A DNA stretch of 64,000 nt, taken from contig JADLSH010000279.1 of NCBI GenBank assembly GCA_016169945.1, forward strand, positions 2,108,001 to 2,172,000, written 5' to 3'. The notes under the pieces are model-generated. The model was given only the letters and a program-made list of their open reading frames with translations, ran no database searches and was not told the DNA's origin. This DNA is from Trachythela sp. YZ-2020 (Eukaryota; Cnidaria; Anthozoa; Malacalcyonacea; Clavulariidae). Positions 38,201 to 48,915 of the stretch are shown in pieces. Each line of letters begins with the position of its first letter. Positions within the stretch are counted from its first letter, which is position 1. The position numbers and the translations under genes are program-made.

Positions 38201-39203
38201 TACTTTTAACCCAATTTCCATAACTTGGACGGGTTGCAAATTGGTGTCGCCACCTTAAGTAACTCCAGAACACAAACCGTTGGCTATTTTGATCAGTCAA
38301 ATAGCAATGTAATGGCATGATATGATAGTTATTCCATCCAATATAAGAGCCTGAAACCTCCCTTCAAGCTAACATAGTAATACTAAAAAATATAGTGGGG
38401 GCATTTTTTTTGGGACACCCTGTACTATCATTTGCAGGCAGGCGTTGAGTGGGAAATGTTTTCGCGATGTTTACCTTTCAAAACGTCACGTTTTGGGCGT
38501 GTGATGATTAAATTTATTCAATACGATTAATCGATTTTAATCGATTATTGACAGCGATTAATCGATTATGAAAATATCCCGATGGGAGCAGCTTTAATTT
38601 TCAAGAAATATCCGGAATTTTAATATTTACGTTGTAATCATATACAAAGTTTTACTTTTGTCACAGAGGAAGTATATTGATTTTTTGTAATTTTTAGGTG
38701 ATAGTAGATTCGCAGTCAACAGCAGATACAAGATTGATATTGGCGAAGACGAGCCAGTTGAAGTGAACAAACTGAAGCTTTACAAGTTTGATTTGGACAT
38801 AGCAAACGAATACGTGTATTATGAAGGCCTTCAAACTGGCAATTCTAGCGAGAATACCCTTATTCGTGAACCAGCAACGACCGACGAAGCCAAAATAGAG
38901 GTCGCTGAAGCGCTACAAGAGATTTGGCAACTTCCAGAGTCAGAAAAATCCAGTGCTATCAAACGTTTGATCCGAATATGGCACCCCCATAATAATCACC
39001 ATCGAGGATTATTCGCTCAGGAAGTAATGAAATTCTTACTCAAGGAGGTGAAGCGTTTGAATAAAGGTAGAATACCGGACTATCAAGGCCTCAGGCTCCT
39101 CTGGAAAGGTATTTTGCAATATTACCAGATGCAGAAGCGACCAAAACGGAAACGACAAAGCTTCAAAAGGTCGAGCTTCAAAAGGTCATGGTGGGAAATA
39201 TAG
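35272..39203 (+). CDS. Chimeric BTB-BACK / sacsin pre-J segment / degenerate J-domain protein
   Basis: Exon 1 is 35272-36307. I chose the ATG at 35272 because MAVNNVVDWQSTKASVLERS aligns with the start of BTBD1/2/3/6-type proteins; the upstream in-frame ATG at 35185 remains possible. BTB follows (MSDIKFTCED, AHKYVLGTSSAVFHAMFYG, FLRFLYTEE), then BACK (NVLGFLEQAIHF, LFQAVLKWCDRQ, IRFLSMSREDF). In place of the usual PHR domain the protein continues with EPNPGERIPDIEDLLKIDIN and GEWVGYEIQEEGGEN...YAKIIEQTRE. This is the segment that ends the giant exons of both sacsin genes. A phase 1 GTATGT donor joins exon 2 (38698-39203), SDSRFAVNSRYKIDIGEDEP, then a J domain in which HPD has become HPH (RIWHPHNNHHRG). 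HEPN is replaced by a short basic tail (KRPKRKRQ...SFKRSWWEI). BTB-BACK proteins are Cullin-3 adaptors, so a Cul3 adaptor with a sacsin-derived binding tail is the likeliest role (inference). Confidence 0.85.
36431..36687. repeat. Foldback MITE in the chimera intron
   Basis: The left arm (TTAACCCATTAGCTGGCAAT ... CTGCCAGTTAATGGGTTAA) and the right arm (TTTAACTGGCAGTACCCTAC ... GCCAGCTAATGGGCTAA) are inverted copies, each about 110 bases. Each arm is itself partly self-complementary, since both begin and end with ATTAACTGGCA-like sequence. Confidence 0.7.
36750..37483. repeat. Foldback element split by a second element
   Basis: The ends are inverted: CTGTTCCTATGGCAACAATG and ACGTTTCAATATG on the left, and CCATATTGAAACGTCATTG then TTGCCATAGCAATGGCAG on the right. 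The centre is occupied by an unrelated element at 36891-37388. Confidence 0.65.
36891..37388. mobile_element. hAT-type MITE with 8-base target duplication
   Basis: The element has terminal inverted repeats TAAAGTTGGGCGGTAT / ATACCGCCCAACTTTA. It is flanked on both sides by the 8-base direct repeat TATGGGGG (36883-36890 and 37389-37396). Inside are many ACCGGTATA motifs. The 8-base target duplication points to a hAT-superfamily origin. No transposase is present. Confidence 0.75.
37632..38422. mobile_element. Mariner/Tc1-like foldback MITE
   Basis: It begins CAGGGTGTCCCAAAAAAATG and ends with the exact complement of its first 11 bases (CAGGGTGTCCC), with TA on each side as target duplication. 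Inner arms are also inverted over roughly 200 bases (for example GGTGGCAACACCAATATTGC versus the complement of CAAATTGGTGTCGCCACC). No transposase frame is visible. Confidence 0.75.
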
Positions 39204-39499
39204 TTTCCTATTCCGGTGCGATAGGGAGACGTTGATTATATCCATTGATTTTAAAATGTGTTAAATGTTGAGTTATTGGTAGACGTTTTACAGTAATTGA
39301 TTTAAATAACGTGTTAAATATTGAGTTATTGGTAGAAGTTTCACAGTAATTGATTTAAATTGCGTGTTAAATATTGATTGAAGTTTTGATTGATTTATAT
39401 AACGTGTTAAATGTTGAGGTATTGGCGGAAGTTTTGATTGATTTATATAATGTGTTAAATGTTGAGCTGTATTAAAGTATAAGAGCGGAGAGCCCTATG

Positions 39500-39650
39500 T
39501 AAAGGATCCAAGATGGTGTTGGATCCCGGCTCGTACGTGGATTCCGGATCCCGATTCATGGATTACGGATAAATTGATTCCATTTATCTGCATTCCGGAT
39601 TCCATCAAAACAGTGGATTCGGATCCCAGTGTACGGATTCCGGATTCCAA
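39500..39650. repeat. GGATTCCGGATCC-type degenerate minisatellite
   Basis: Units containing GGATTCCGGATYCC recur about every 12-40 bases over 150 bases. Confidence 0.65.
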
Positions 39651-39834
39651 AGTGTGAATTTTGTTGGATTCTGAATTCCTTTACACAGGACAATAGAGTT
39701 AATTGTAAAATTGGAGAGTTTAAATATGTACAGACCCATCGCGACTACTGATCCAGAGGAAAATTTGCTTTCTATAATGAATAAACTGGAGTGTATTATT
39801 CCCTCTACTGAGTACCGACTCGTCAGTTCAAGTA

Positions 39835-39988
39835 GTGGCTGTTTTCCACTGCACCCGTATCGTAGCGAAACGTAGCGTATTTCTTTGTTTCCTGAGCACT
39901 CGGGTAGAACTAATGACTTCGACACAAAGGAATCGAAAATGCTACGGTACGTTACGATAGTACCGGTTTGAAGTGGAAAACGGCCTTT
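39835..39988. repeat. Short MITE
   Basis: Inverted ends: GTGGCTGTTTTCCACTGCA and CGTATCGTAGCGAAACGTAGC on the left; on the right GCTACGGTACGTTACGATAG then TGAAGTGGAAAACGGCC. Confidence 0.65.
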
Positions 39989-40299
39989 AAGTTGTCCCGC
40001 AGATGTCATGCATATGTGCATGAGCATTTTAAGGTCAACTATACAACTGGTCTATAGACCATGCTCATAGGGAGAATTTCTGTGTTTTGATCACACATTG
40101 TTTCCATCACCCTCGCCCTTAGGTTTTCATGGAATTAATACGCATTTTAGGGAAATTGAGAACTTTTACATCATATGAAATACGTGTTTCGCATATTCAT
40201 TTCGCACATGAAAGTAAATCGCCTTGTAATAGCCAGAAAGTAAATTTGCCTGGCGCTTGCCAGGGTAAAATACAGCTCCGTTCATCGATAAAGGGTTAC

Positions 40300-40516
40300 G
40301 CCCTGGTCAAACGAGAAAGAGAGTTTGTATGAGAGTTTCATCATCTCTCATGTCCGGTCAACGAGAACAAGAGTTGCATGAGAGTTGACTGGATATTACC
40401 ACGCGTACCGGTCTAACGAGAGAAAATTCTCATCAGCTCTCGTCGAAATTTGAACCAGCTAAAAGTTGACGAGGGTGGCAACTCTCGTCAACTCGCATTC
40501 TCTTTGGACGAGGGCT
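40300..40516. repeat. Short MITE rich in GAGAG/CTCTC motifs
   Basis: The left end GCCCTGGTCAAACGAGAA is inverted at the right as TTCTCTTTGGACGAGGGC. Inside, ATGAGAGTTTCATCATCTCT and similar words occur in both directions. A relic of its right side is also present at about 7810-7885, so the insertion predates the duplication. Confidence 0.6.
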
Positions 40517-40890
40517 TTAGTGGAGATTGTTTTTGAGTCGCCAGGCCGCAAGTCTTCACTAAGACAAGAAAAGGGGGGAAACACAAACATTTGAAGCCAA
40601 CTGGGTAATTATTCGGAAAAAACAGTTTCAATACTTGCCATAAAATACCTGTAAAACAACGAGACACTTGTTAACTGCTTTAGTGTTTTAGAATTACAAT
40701 TTCAAATTAGAACCTCACCACGTGTCGAAAACAATCGCTGCATATAATTATTTACACAAGAATTTGACAACCAGAAAACGCGTTAAAAAAGCACATGCAA
40801 CCATAATATAATCACTAAAAGATTTAGATGTTTTTGAGCTCTTTAAATTTGAAGCAAAAGACCTACAGTAGTGGAAATTTAAACGTAATA

Positions 40891-43800
40891 ATGTTGGCTA
40901 CGTCTATTTTGTTGTGTGTGATACTGCTAGACAGTTTACCGACTGTGCTAAGTTCGCATTACGGCGATGGTCCGTGTTTTTACGAACAAAGAAACGACGG
41001 TAAACTGCTTAAAATTGAAGGTGTAAGGGTAAGTGGAAAGTCGGAAGGGCTAATACTGTGTATATAGATGTCTTCCATTACGTTTTGAGCAGCTTTTTAT
41101 AGAAGAAGTAAAATGGGGTGTTTTGGAGGCAGTGGTTGGTGCATGTCCCCCACTAAAATTTCGCCTTAGTCTAGACTTAGTCGCATGTGAAAAGAATACT
41201 TCGTGCAGTTGGACTCTATCAAGCACCGCAGATTTTATTGACGTACTCCTGCTTTTTGGAAAAAAGCACTGCTTACCAAGAGCTATCTGTAACTAGGGAA
41301 CAGCTGCCTTGATCTAGTTTAACTTAGTTTAGTTTAGTAAATATTTGAAAATACTTTCATTATATTCGAGCCAGAGTCGACCACAGTGTCTATTGATTTT
41401 TCATTGACAGAGAATGTTGGGGTCAGGTGCTCCTTTAGCAATACTTATGTACTTTATAGGGAGGAACGAGGACAGTTCTCCCCGGGAAAATTTTGAAATC
41501 CAGGGTCTCAGGATTGTCAAATTCCTGCATTCTGTTTGCAAAACTATTTGACAGTTACATCTATGCATATTCCATGCTATTTCTATTTGGGGCTCCCTTT
41601 AGCTGGGGCACGGAGGAAATTGCACGCCCCTCCCCCTTGATGGACGGATCGAAGTTTAGTACTAATAAGCGATTATAGGTTAGAGTGAGTTAGAGTATAA
41701 CCCTGCACTGCTTGTGTTTGTGCGTTTTTTTACTATTAAACTTTGGAAAATAGAATTATTTTTATTTCGCTGTTATAGGTTGGTTATCACAGGGAACTTC
41801 ATCTTGATGACGATGACAAAATATACCATGTTACGACGATCGCTATGAAACCGACCATCTTCGGTAAATGACATGTGTCGAACACGTGACTGTAGTATTA
41901 TTAGCTGAATGAATATTAGAAGACGCATTTCCGTCTAAGACTGGAAACTCGTCTAACTGTAACGGATTTCCGTCTGATATGAATATGGAACGAAACAATC
42001 GGACGAATAAACCCCATCTTGATCTATTTGTCTGATATAAATTTAAGATGAGTTTCTCTTCTAAGTTGAGACGGTAACTAGTTTCCCGTCTTAGACGAAA
42101 ATCGGTCTTCTAATAAGAATTCAGCTATTACTGTACCTTGGGAGATAGCTGGGTTTATGACTAAATAACCATTACATTGACCCGATTTATACTAGACACT
42201 GATTACTGATGCAATAAACAGACATGTCAGTTCTATATTATTCTTCCTTTGCATGAGGTCCAGACGTCCAGTGACAAGCATCTTTTATTGGTCATGGAGG
42301 AATCCAGAGGTCCAGAGAAAATACGCGGTGTGTGGTCGAGACAAACTGCAAGCACACTTCTCACATTAAAGTCGAAATTATAATCATAAAACTGCATATG
42401 GGCATTATTGAAGGGACCACGATTACAAAGCAATTTGTCTCAAAAAATCATGTTTTCTGTTCACCATAAATTTAAGTAGCTATACGGCTGGTGTTATTTC
42501 TCTCAGAAATCCCCAACTTCCTTTCCGACTCGGAATGTGACCATATTAAAGACCTTGCGAAGAAAAATGGATTGAAAGAAAGTGTGGCTGGGTTTGAAGA
42601 ACAAGCATACAAAGGAGAAATTGAAGACGCCCTGAAACAATCAGGTATAGTCAAGGGTATGCAACCAAGCTAAGGTGGAAACCTTGGCAAGCAGATATGG
42701 TTTGCACTCTGCCCCTTACCGCACAGTTAAGCCTGGTACTGAAGGTTGAGGGTGCGGTATGGTTACTTCAAATGTTCCTTAAGGACACGACATGTGCGTG
42801 AAACAATGAAAAATTTGACGTACAAAACAAAATTCAATCTTCAATATGAACATTGAAAATAGTTCATAATCTATTTAGTGTCGATTACTCAGGGCGTGGT
42901 TGTCCGAGCCAAAGGGTGAACAGGCAAATACTCAAATACAAGTGCTCGACAACTCGACAAGGGTTAGTTTTTGGTAAGAGTGGAAGGCCGGAGGATGCAC
43001 AGTAAACCTTCGAAGCACAGGACAGAACTAACAACAATTCTAATTACAGAGTTTTCACGCACAAGAATGATTTCATTATATTAAATAGTGAAAACATCCA
43101 CATAGTGTTTTTTCATTTTTGACTCACATCAAGTCTGTGCAGGGTAATCACTCAACCTAAGAAGCAATTTTCTACCCTCGTCTTACAGAAGCAGGCTTAA
43201 CTCAGCGATAAGGGACAACGCGCTAACCACATCTACAACCCATGCTTTCCAATTTCCCTTGAACAAACCATACGTGGCCTCCAAACAATGGGAAACGAAA
43301 CGCATGTGTAATTTTCAACACGACCATTGGACAAAACGTCACAATCTCGAATGAAAGTCAAATAACTATGATTTCTTAAGGTCTCAACCTGTAAGATCTT
43401 CCCTCAAAGTTTGCGAGAAAAATTAAAAAGGTTGCTATGGAAAATGTTCCTTAGGATCCAGGGTTCTCAGATCCCAACTGTTCCAAGTGGTAATTTTTCT
43501 AAATACCCTTGTCTTTCCATTCTAGAAAACGAGAACTATGTGCTTCATCTTCCCGAGTTTGTCGATCATTTCTACGAATGGGACAAAAATGAAGATTCCG
43601 TCATTACCATGGATGAGGTAACATCAAGGATCTATATTACTAGTGTTACTGATTTTCATTTCAATTGATTTATTTTTTATTGATGGATTTATTATAATTA
43701 AATATAATTAATTTATTAGTCCAGAATATTTTCACACTCTGTAAATACAAATTGGTTACAACAATCAAGAAATTGTTTGTCTCACGCAGGGGTTTTTTTA

Positions 43801-45815
43801 AAAATCGCTTATATATGATATGTTTTCAGAAGGTTCCTGCGACTGATGCATCAGCACAAAAACGATTTTAAGTGCATGAATTTAAATAATATATTAAAAA
43901 CATTGAACTGCACAAATGTACTAAAGATATACTCAGTCTTTTGGTCATATTATCAGGCTGTAACATATGGAAACTAAATGATTGAAGAATAGAATATCTA
44001 ACAATTAGCCGATGTGCAAAATAGATAATCTGTTGAAATCTCAGTCAAAAGAAGAACTCCAGCTGTCGTTACAAGGGACTTTTTAGGAACGAATAACTAG
44101 CCTTTATCGTCAAAAAGATTAATAAATATGAACGTTAATATATGTCTTGTCAAGAACAATACATTCCAATCAATCTCTAAAGGATTATGTTTAGGAACAT
44201 GTGGATATTGGTACCCTTAGTACAATAGAAGGCTTAAACGCTGTTTTCTTATACACTGCAGGTTGAGGAAATGTGTGAGAGAAGTAATGGGTTATTTTTC
44301 ACTGAAAATGAAATCAACGACATGTAAGTATAATGACCGCCACAAAATTTTTCCAATCATACAAAGATTTAACTCATAATTATAACCGACACAAAATAAA
44401 GACATTGTCATTGTCATTGGAACATTTTTGTATCGTACGTCAATAAATTTAAACTTTTTTCAGGTTTTCCAAGATCAATTATACACTTTTCGATGATGGT
44501 ATGATTTGCTATACATTTCAATACTGTTTTGATCAGCGTGTTAATATATTATTCGAGTAGTTATTAAAAATTGGTCTATTGCATGACATTGTAGCAACAT
44601 ATTTTCGGCGAATATTGACTAAAAAATTTATGAATCCTTGCAACCTTTGATGTAGTATAGCTCGATTTGAACAATCCAAAAATGCAGTGAACCAGTGCAG
44701 TTCTAAACCTAGTGGTCTTTCTATTGGTGCGGTGAATGAATGCTTCCAGTCTGAACTCAACCAAAGGCCGAGGGGCAAATCACTGCTAAAATATGTACGA
44801 GATTAAAAAATCATGTGATTTTTTTTTAATTGTGATTATTTTTTGTAAGTTTTTGTGATTTGTCTATATTTTGTGATTTTTTATTTTTTTGTGATTTTTT
44901 ATTTTTTTATTTTTTTGTGATTTTTCTGAAGGTGTACGAGATTTAAATCAGTGATTTGCCCCTCGCCAAAGGCGGCGAGTTTTCTCCAGGTTTAACCCAC
45001 TTTCCTCAATTACGGGATGATTCATGCTGGACCTCTATGGAGAATATATTTAAATAGATAAATAGATCCTCCATAGAAATCCAGCAAGGATCATCCCTTA
45101 ATTGAGGAAACTGGAGTGTACCTTGAGTCAGACTCCCTGAAGCACTCATTCCACATGACCTAACCACTGTGTCACTGACACCTCGTGTATATTGGATCGC
45201 AGTAGAAATATATCTTCTTGTTTGCCCCAGTTTTTGGCTTCGCACTTACCCTTTTATATTTGTGCAATCGCAACTCGTTGTGAGATATACAAAAACTTAA
45301 ATCAATGACTTTAAAAATTGTCTTTATTTGTTCACGTTTCTATACCTTCAGGAAGAATGAGTGAAGAGGAATTCAACTTACTTCCGTTCAACAAACTTGA
45401 TGCGTATCTAAATTTCATTCATTCCAAACATCCATTCCATCGACCAAGATACAGTGAGCACACGTGGCTGACTGAACAAAAACAAAAAGATCCTGTTTTA
45501 ACAAAAAGTTATGACAGGTTAGTAAAAGTAGTGTCATTATAATTGTTGTTGTCGTCGTTGTTGCATTTGTTGTTTTGTCGTTGCTGTTTCTGTCGTTTTT
45601 GTTGTCGCCATTGTCGTTGTCGTTCCTTGTTGTGCTTGTTTTTATTATTAGTGTTGTTGTTGTTGTCGTTGTTGTTGATGTCGTCGTTGCTGCTGTTGTT
45701 GTTGTTTATTTCTGATATTGTAGTTGCAGTTCTTGTAGTGGTGGTTGTTTTTGATGTCGTTGTTGCTGTCGTCGTCGTTTTTGTTTCTGTTGTTGATATT
45801 ATCGTTGCTGTTGTT

Positions 45816-45848
<33 letters not shown>

Positions 45849-48800
45849 GCATATATGCTGTTCAGTTTGTTGCTGCTTGATAATCGTTGCTGCTGAAATT
45901 ATTCTGTTTGAAAAATTTATTAGGATTATTCGACTGACTCAGTTGCCCCGAAAATTGGTTGAAGAAAGTGAAGATATCCAAGTAAGTCAACACGCAATAA
46001 TATTCAACATAACACTGCTTCACCTTCCATCTATACCCACGAAACTCCTAAGCATTTTGACCCAAGACGATTTCACTTATCAAAAGGAAAGTCTTTCGAC
46101 TTGACAGTTGATGGGTTTATTGGTCTTATACACGACAGAGACAGAGTAAACTATTCTTCTTATTATACTGTATTGTACTTAAAAGCCTTTAAAAATCGTT
46201 AGCTTTACTTACACTCTTGTCGCTTTCGTGAAAATACCAATTTATACACATATTTCTGGAGGTTATATATTCGCCATTCACTTAACAACTTTGACGTTAA
46301 CGTTCTACAAGAACGTATAATATTTCTTTGACTGATACCTTTTTACAACTCCGTTGTTCGTCTAAATATAAGCCCTTGCTTCTAGTAGTTCCGCTCAAAA
46401 CAGTTCGAACGAACTTCCCCAACGATCGAGATGGTTCAGCTACAAAATTTTCACACAACACGATGCACAGTAAAACACTTTTTGAAATGCAAATGAAGCG
46501 ATAGGTTAGCTGCTGAAATTGATCACCCATAAATCGGCCTACTGGGAATATATGCATTCATTTTGGCCTTGGGATGATTCATTAATTAATCAATTTTTAG
46601 AAAGTCAAATTCATATGCGCTGTAGGTGCATTAAGCTCTAATTAAGGTCGTTTTCTACCCGAGTGCCAAGGAAACAACGAAATTTGCTACGTTTCGAGAA
46701 CAGCCTTTAGTTCAGTGCACATACTAGCGTTTTCTATCTTTATTGTAACGCAAGATAAAGAAAGGTGCGCTTGTCTTAAATCCCAAGAAGGAAACAACGA
46801 AATTTGCTACGTTTCGAGAACAGCCTTTAGTTCAGTGCACATACTAGCGTTTTCTATCTTTATTGTAACGCAAGATAAAGAAAGGTGCGCTTGTCTTAAA
46901 AGAATAATTTTGCAAGCAATAATTTTGACTTAAAGCCTGGTTCACACTAACAATTTTGTCGGGGATTATTCTCCTCCTGAGGCATGTGAATGAATGGCTC
47001 ACAAACTAAAGTATGTGACCATTATTGGAGAGGCCATACCTTGATATGTCATACGCTCGATCACATCAATCAGGAAGAGAAAAATCGCCGACAAAATTGC
47101 TAGTGTGAACCAGGTTTAAGCGAGTCAGTCACACGTGTTTTTGATACATTTCATCCAGGCCTAAGCTGGTTTTCCACTAGGCGAATTTGTATCGCGCGAA
47201 GCCAATCGGAAAACATTTCGACAATGTAATTGGTTAGCAAAAAAATCCTCCCCCCCGCAAAGTAGGAACCGATTCGGCGAATATTTTCGCAAACCAATTA
47301 CATTGCCAAAATTTGTGCATGTTTTCGCTAGTACGCTTTACCCGAAAAAATTCGCCTAGTGGAATGAAAACCACTGAAAACCGGCTTATAGTATATACAG
47401 GCCAACTCCGAATTGGTCTACAATGAGAGAGAAAATTACATCGCGTATATATAGAGATATTTACAATTTTTGATAGATTGTAAAATACAACGTTCGTGGT
47501 CATTATCATGCTCATTATGATTCAACGCCAGAAGACTTTGGTAAAAATGTCGTCTGTTGTCATCAAAATCATGACCGACATAAAGAATGTAAATTATGTA
47601 GGTAAGTGCATGGCTACGAACAACTTCGAGCAACTTGCTGAACTGTGACCGCCACGAAGGTTGTTCACGAAACCTTCGCCTGCTTTTCGGGTTAATTTAT
47701 TGCGCCTCAACTTTTTATTTTATCTCATTCTCGTGCCTCAAGTCCCCCAATCTTTCCGCCCATCCACATGCGCAGACCGTTGCGAATTAACTGTACCTGA
47801 CTGCCCGCTTGCGAAAAAATTGTGGCGGAAACATTTCTTTTTCGGAAAGTGAAAATGTTTGCCAACAATGTGACGCACCATTGTACATGATAGCCTCGAT
47901 TTTATTGTTTTACGCAATGTTTTATACATATTTTGTGTATTTTATGAAAAGATCTGAATGGGCCTTTGCATAAAGTTGAGCATTTGCACTGATTAAAATT
48001 CCCTAACAACTGAATTATTTTCAGGATTTTAACGGTGCTGTATTATCTCAATGATGTGGAAGATGGAGGAGAAACTGCTTTTCTTGTGGCAGACAACAAA
48101 ACTTTGAATGTCAAGGTATACATATACACCGTTTTTATACGATTGTCTATAAGTCGCTCAAATAAACAAACTCTTGTTTGTCTAACACAGCGTGAGCCAA
48201 TTACGTTAGTGACCTGTTACGAAACAAATATGGAATATTAAAACGTTGTACAAACATGAAACAAGATTACAACATTGACTTAACGATGAGGGTCGGTTGT
48301 TTACGACAAGACGATTGTCGAAATGAAAACTGCGCTGTACACTGATCTACAACTGATAATAAGCACAAAATTGCCCCGGGCCCCCAACTAAAGGGGACCC
48401 CCAAACAGAAATGAAGTGAAATATGGATATATATGTTACTGTAAATAGTCTCTCAGAATACAGGAATTTGCCATTCCCGAGATCCTAGATTTCAAAATGG
48501 GCGATGCAAAGGCAAATTGGGTGGCAACGCAGGCATAAATGTTAGCGAGTCAGTCGAATAGGTCAATTGGATCAGAAATTTAACAATCTTTGTAGGTCTA
48601 CCGAGCTTTATACTGATATAATAATACGTATTCTTCTTGTTTGCTTCAATATAGTATCTGAAATCCTTAAACAAAATGTTCAACCTCAGCAAGCGATGTC
48701 ATACTTCAAACCTGCTTATTCCCGCGAAGAAAGGCACAGCTATAATGTGGTATAACCACGAGGTGGACCCCCGGTCAGGCTGGCTAGGAGACTTGGATTA

Positions 48801-48915
48801 CCATACAATTCACGGGGGGTGTGATGTACTGCGAGGAGAGAAGTGGATTGCTAACTCGTGGATAAATGCGCCTACTCCTGAATCTGCGCATGCCTCCAGT
48901 GTATTTTATAGATGA
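40891..48915 (+). CDS. P4HTM: P4HTM-like prolyl 4-hydroxylase with EF hand, 11 exons
   Basis: Exons are 40891-41028, 41779-41863, 42507-42644, 43526-43617, 44262-44323, 44464-44498, 45352-45517, 45924-45981, 47477-47601, 48025-48115 and 48655-48915. All have GT/AG borders and every phase fits, giving about 417 residues. Order: a signal-like N-terminus (MLATSILLCVILLDSLP), a short strand region (VGYHRELHL), EIPNFLSDSECDHIKDLA, an EF-hand loop DKNEDSVITMDE, a second weak EF-like stretch, YSEHTWLTEQ, then the 2-oxoglutarate/iron oxygenase core. The core shows HYHAHYD (HxD iron ligands), LTVLYYLNDVEDGGETAF, KKGTAIMWYNHEVDP, and HGGCDVLRGEKWIANSWI (distal His and 2-oxoglutarate Lys). The catalytic set is complete. 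P4HTM is an ER-membrane oxygenase linked to hypoxia signalling. The donor of exon 3 (42644) is chosen by phase; one at 42657 is possible. A mostly intact, probably working gene. Confidence 0.9.
41864..42506. other. P4HTM intron 2 with truncated repeat
   Basis: Homology to the partial copy at 9.3 kb ends at about 42006. The segment about 41920-42125 contains inverted words of the type AGACGCATTTCCGTCT and GTCTTAGACGAAAATCGGTC, probably a small foldback element. The rest is unremarkable. Confidence 0.5.
45001..45114. repeat. Palindromic element in P4HTM intron 6
   Basis: TTTCCTCAATTACGGGATGA at the left is the inverted partner of TCATCCCTTAATTGAGGAAA at the right. CTCTATGGAG / CTCCATAGA form the inner arm, with a short AT loop. 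Confidence 0.75.
45543..45860. repeat. Imperfect GTT/GTC microsatellite in P4HTM intron 7
   Basis: A strand-biased run of GTTGTT, GTCGTT and GCTGTT triplets fills about 315 bases of this intron. Predicted proteins here (poly-Leu or poly-Val) are artefacts of the repeat. A similar tract closes the window at 63881-64000. Confidence 0.85.
46671..46900. repeat. Perfect 110-base direct duplication
   Basis: 46671-46780 and 46791-46900 are identical base for base (start GAAACAACGAAATTTGCTAC, end GTGCGCTTGTCTTAAA), separated by ten bases. Complete identity indicates a very recent duplication or an assembly artefact. It lies within P4HTM intron 8. Confidence 0.9.
46931..47119. repeat. MITE in P4HTM intron 8
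   Basis: Inverted ends: TAAAGCCTGGTTCACACTA then ACAATTTTGTCGG at the left, and CCGACAAAATTGCTAGTGTG then AACCAGGTTTAA at the right. Confidence 0.75.
47164..47388. repeat. Second MITE in P4HTM intron 8
   Basis: Left end AAGCTGGTTTTCCACTAGGC then GAATTTG; right end AATTCGCCTAGTGGAATG then AAAACCGGCTTA, inverted. Inner arms AACATTTCGACAATGTAATT / AATTACATTGCCAAAATTTG are also inverted. Confidence 0.7.

Larger units (their letters stand above)
39204..40890. other. Repeat-filled spacer before P4HTM
   Basis: It contains an AT-rich direct repeat (GTGTTAAATRTTGAGTTATT, several times at 39256-39470), a GGATTCCGGATCC minisatellite, and two MITEs (39835-39988 and 40300-40516). From about 40465 it matches the flank of the P4HTM fragment at 7.8 kb. 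No gene is seen. Confidence 0.6.

Noticed and set aside
45543..46104. Long hydrophobic frames (poly-Val, poly-Leu) between P4HTM exons
   Set aside because: They are translations of the GTT/GTC microsatellite. The second frame runs into the true exon 45924-45981 only because that exon is open in it.
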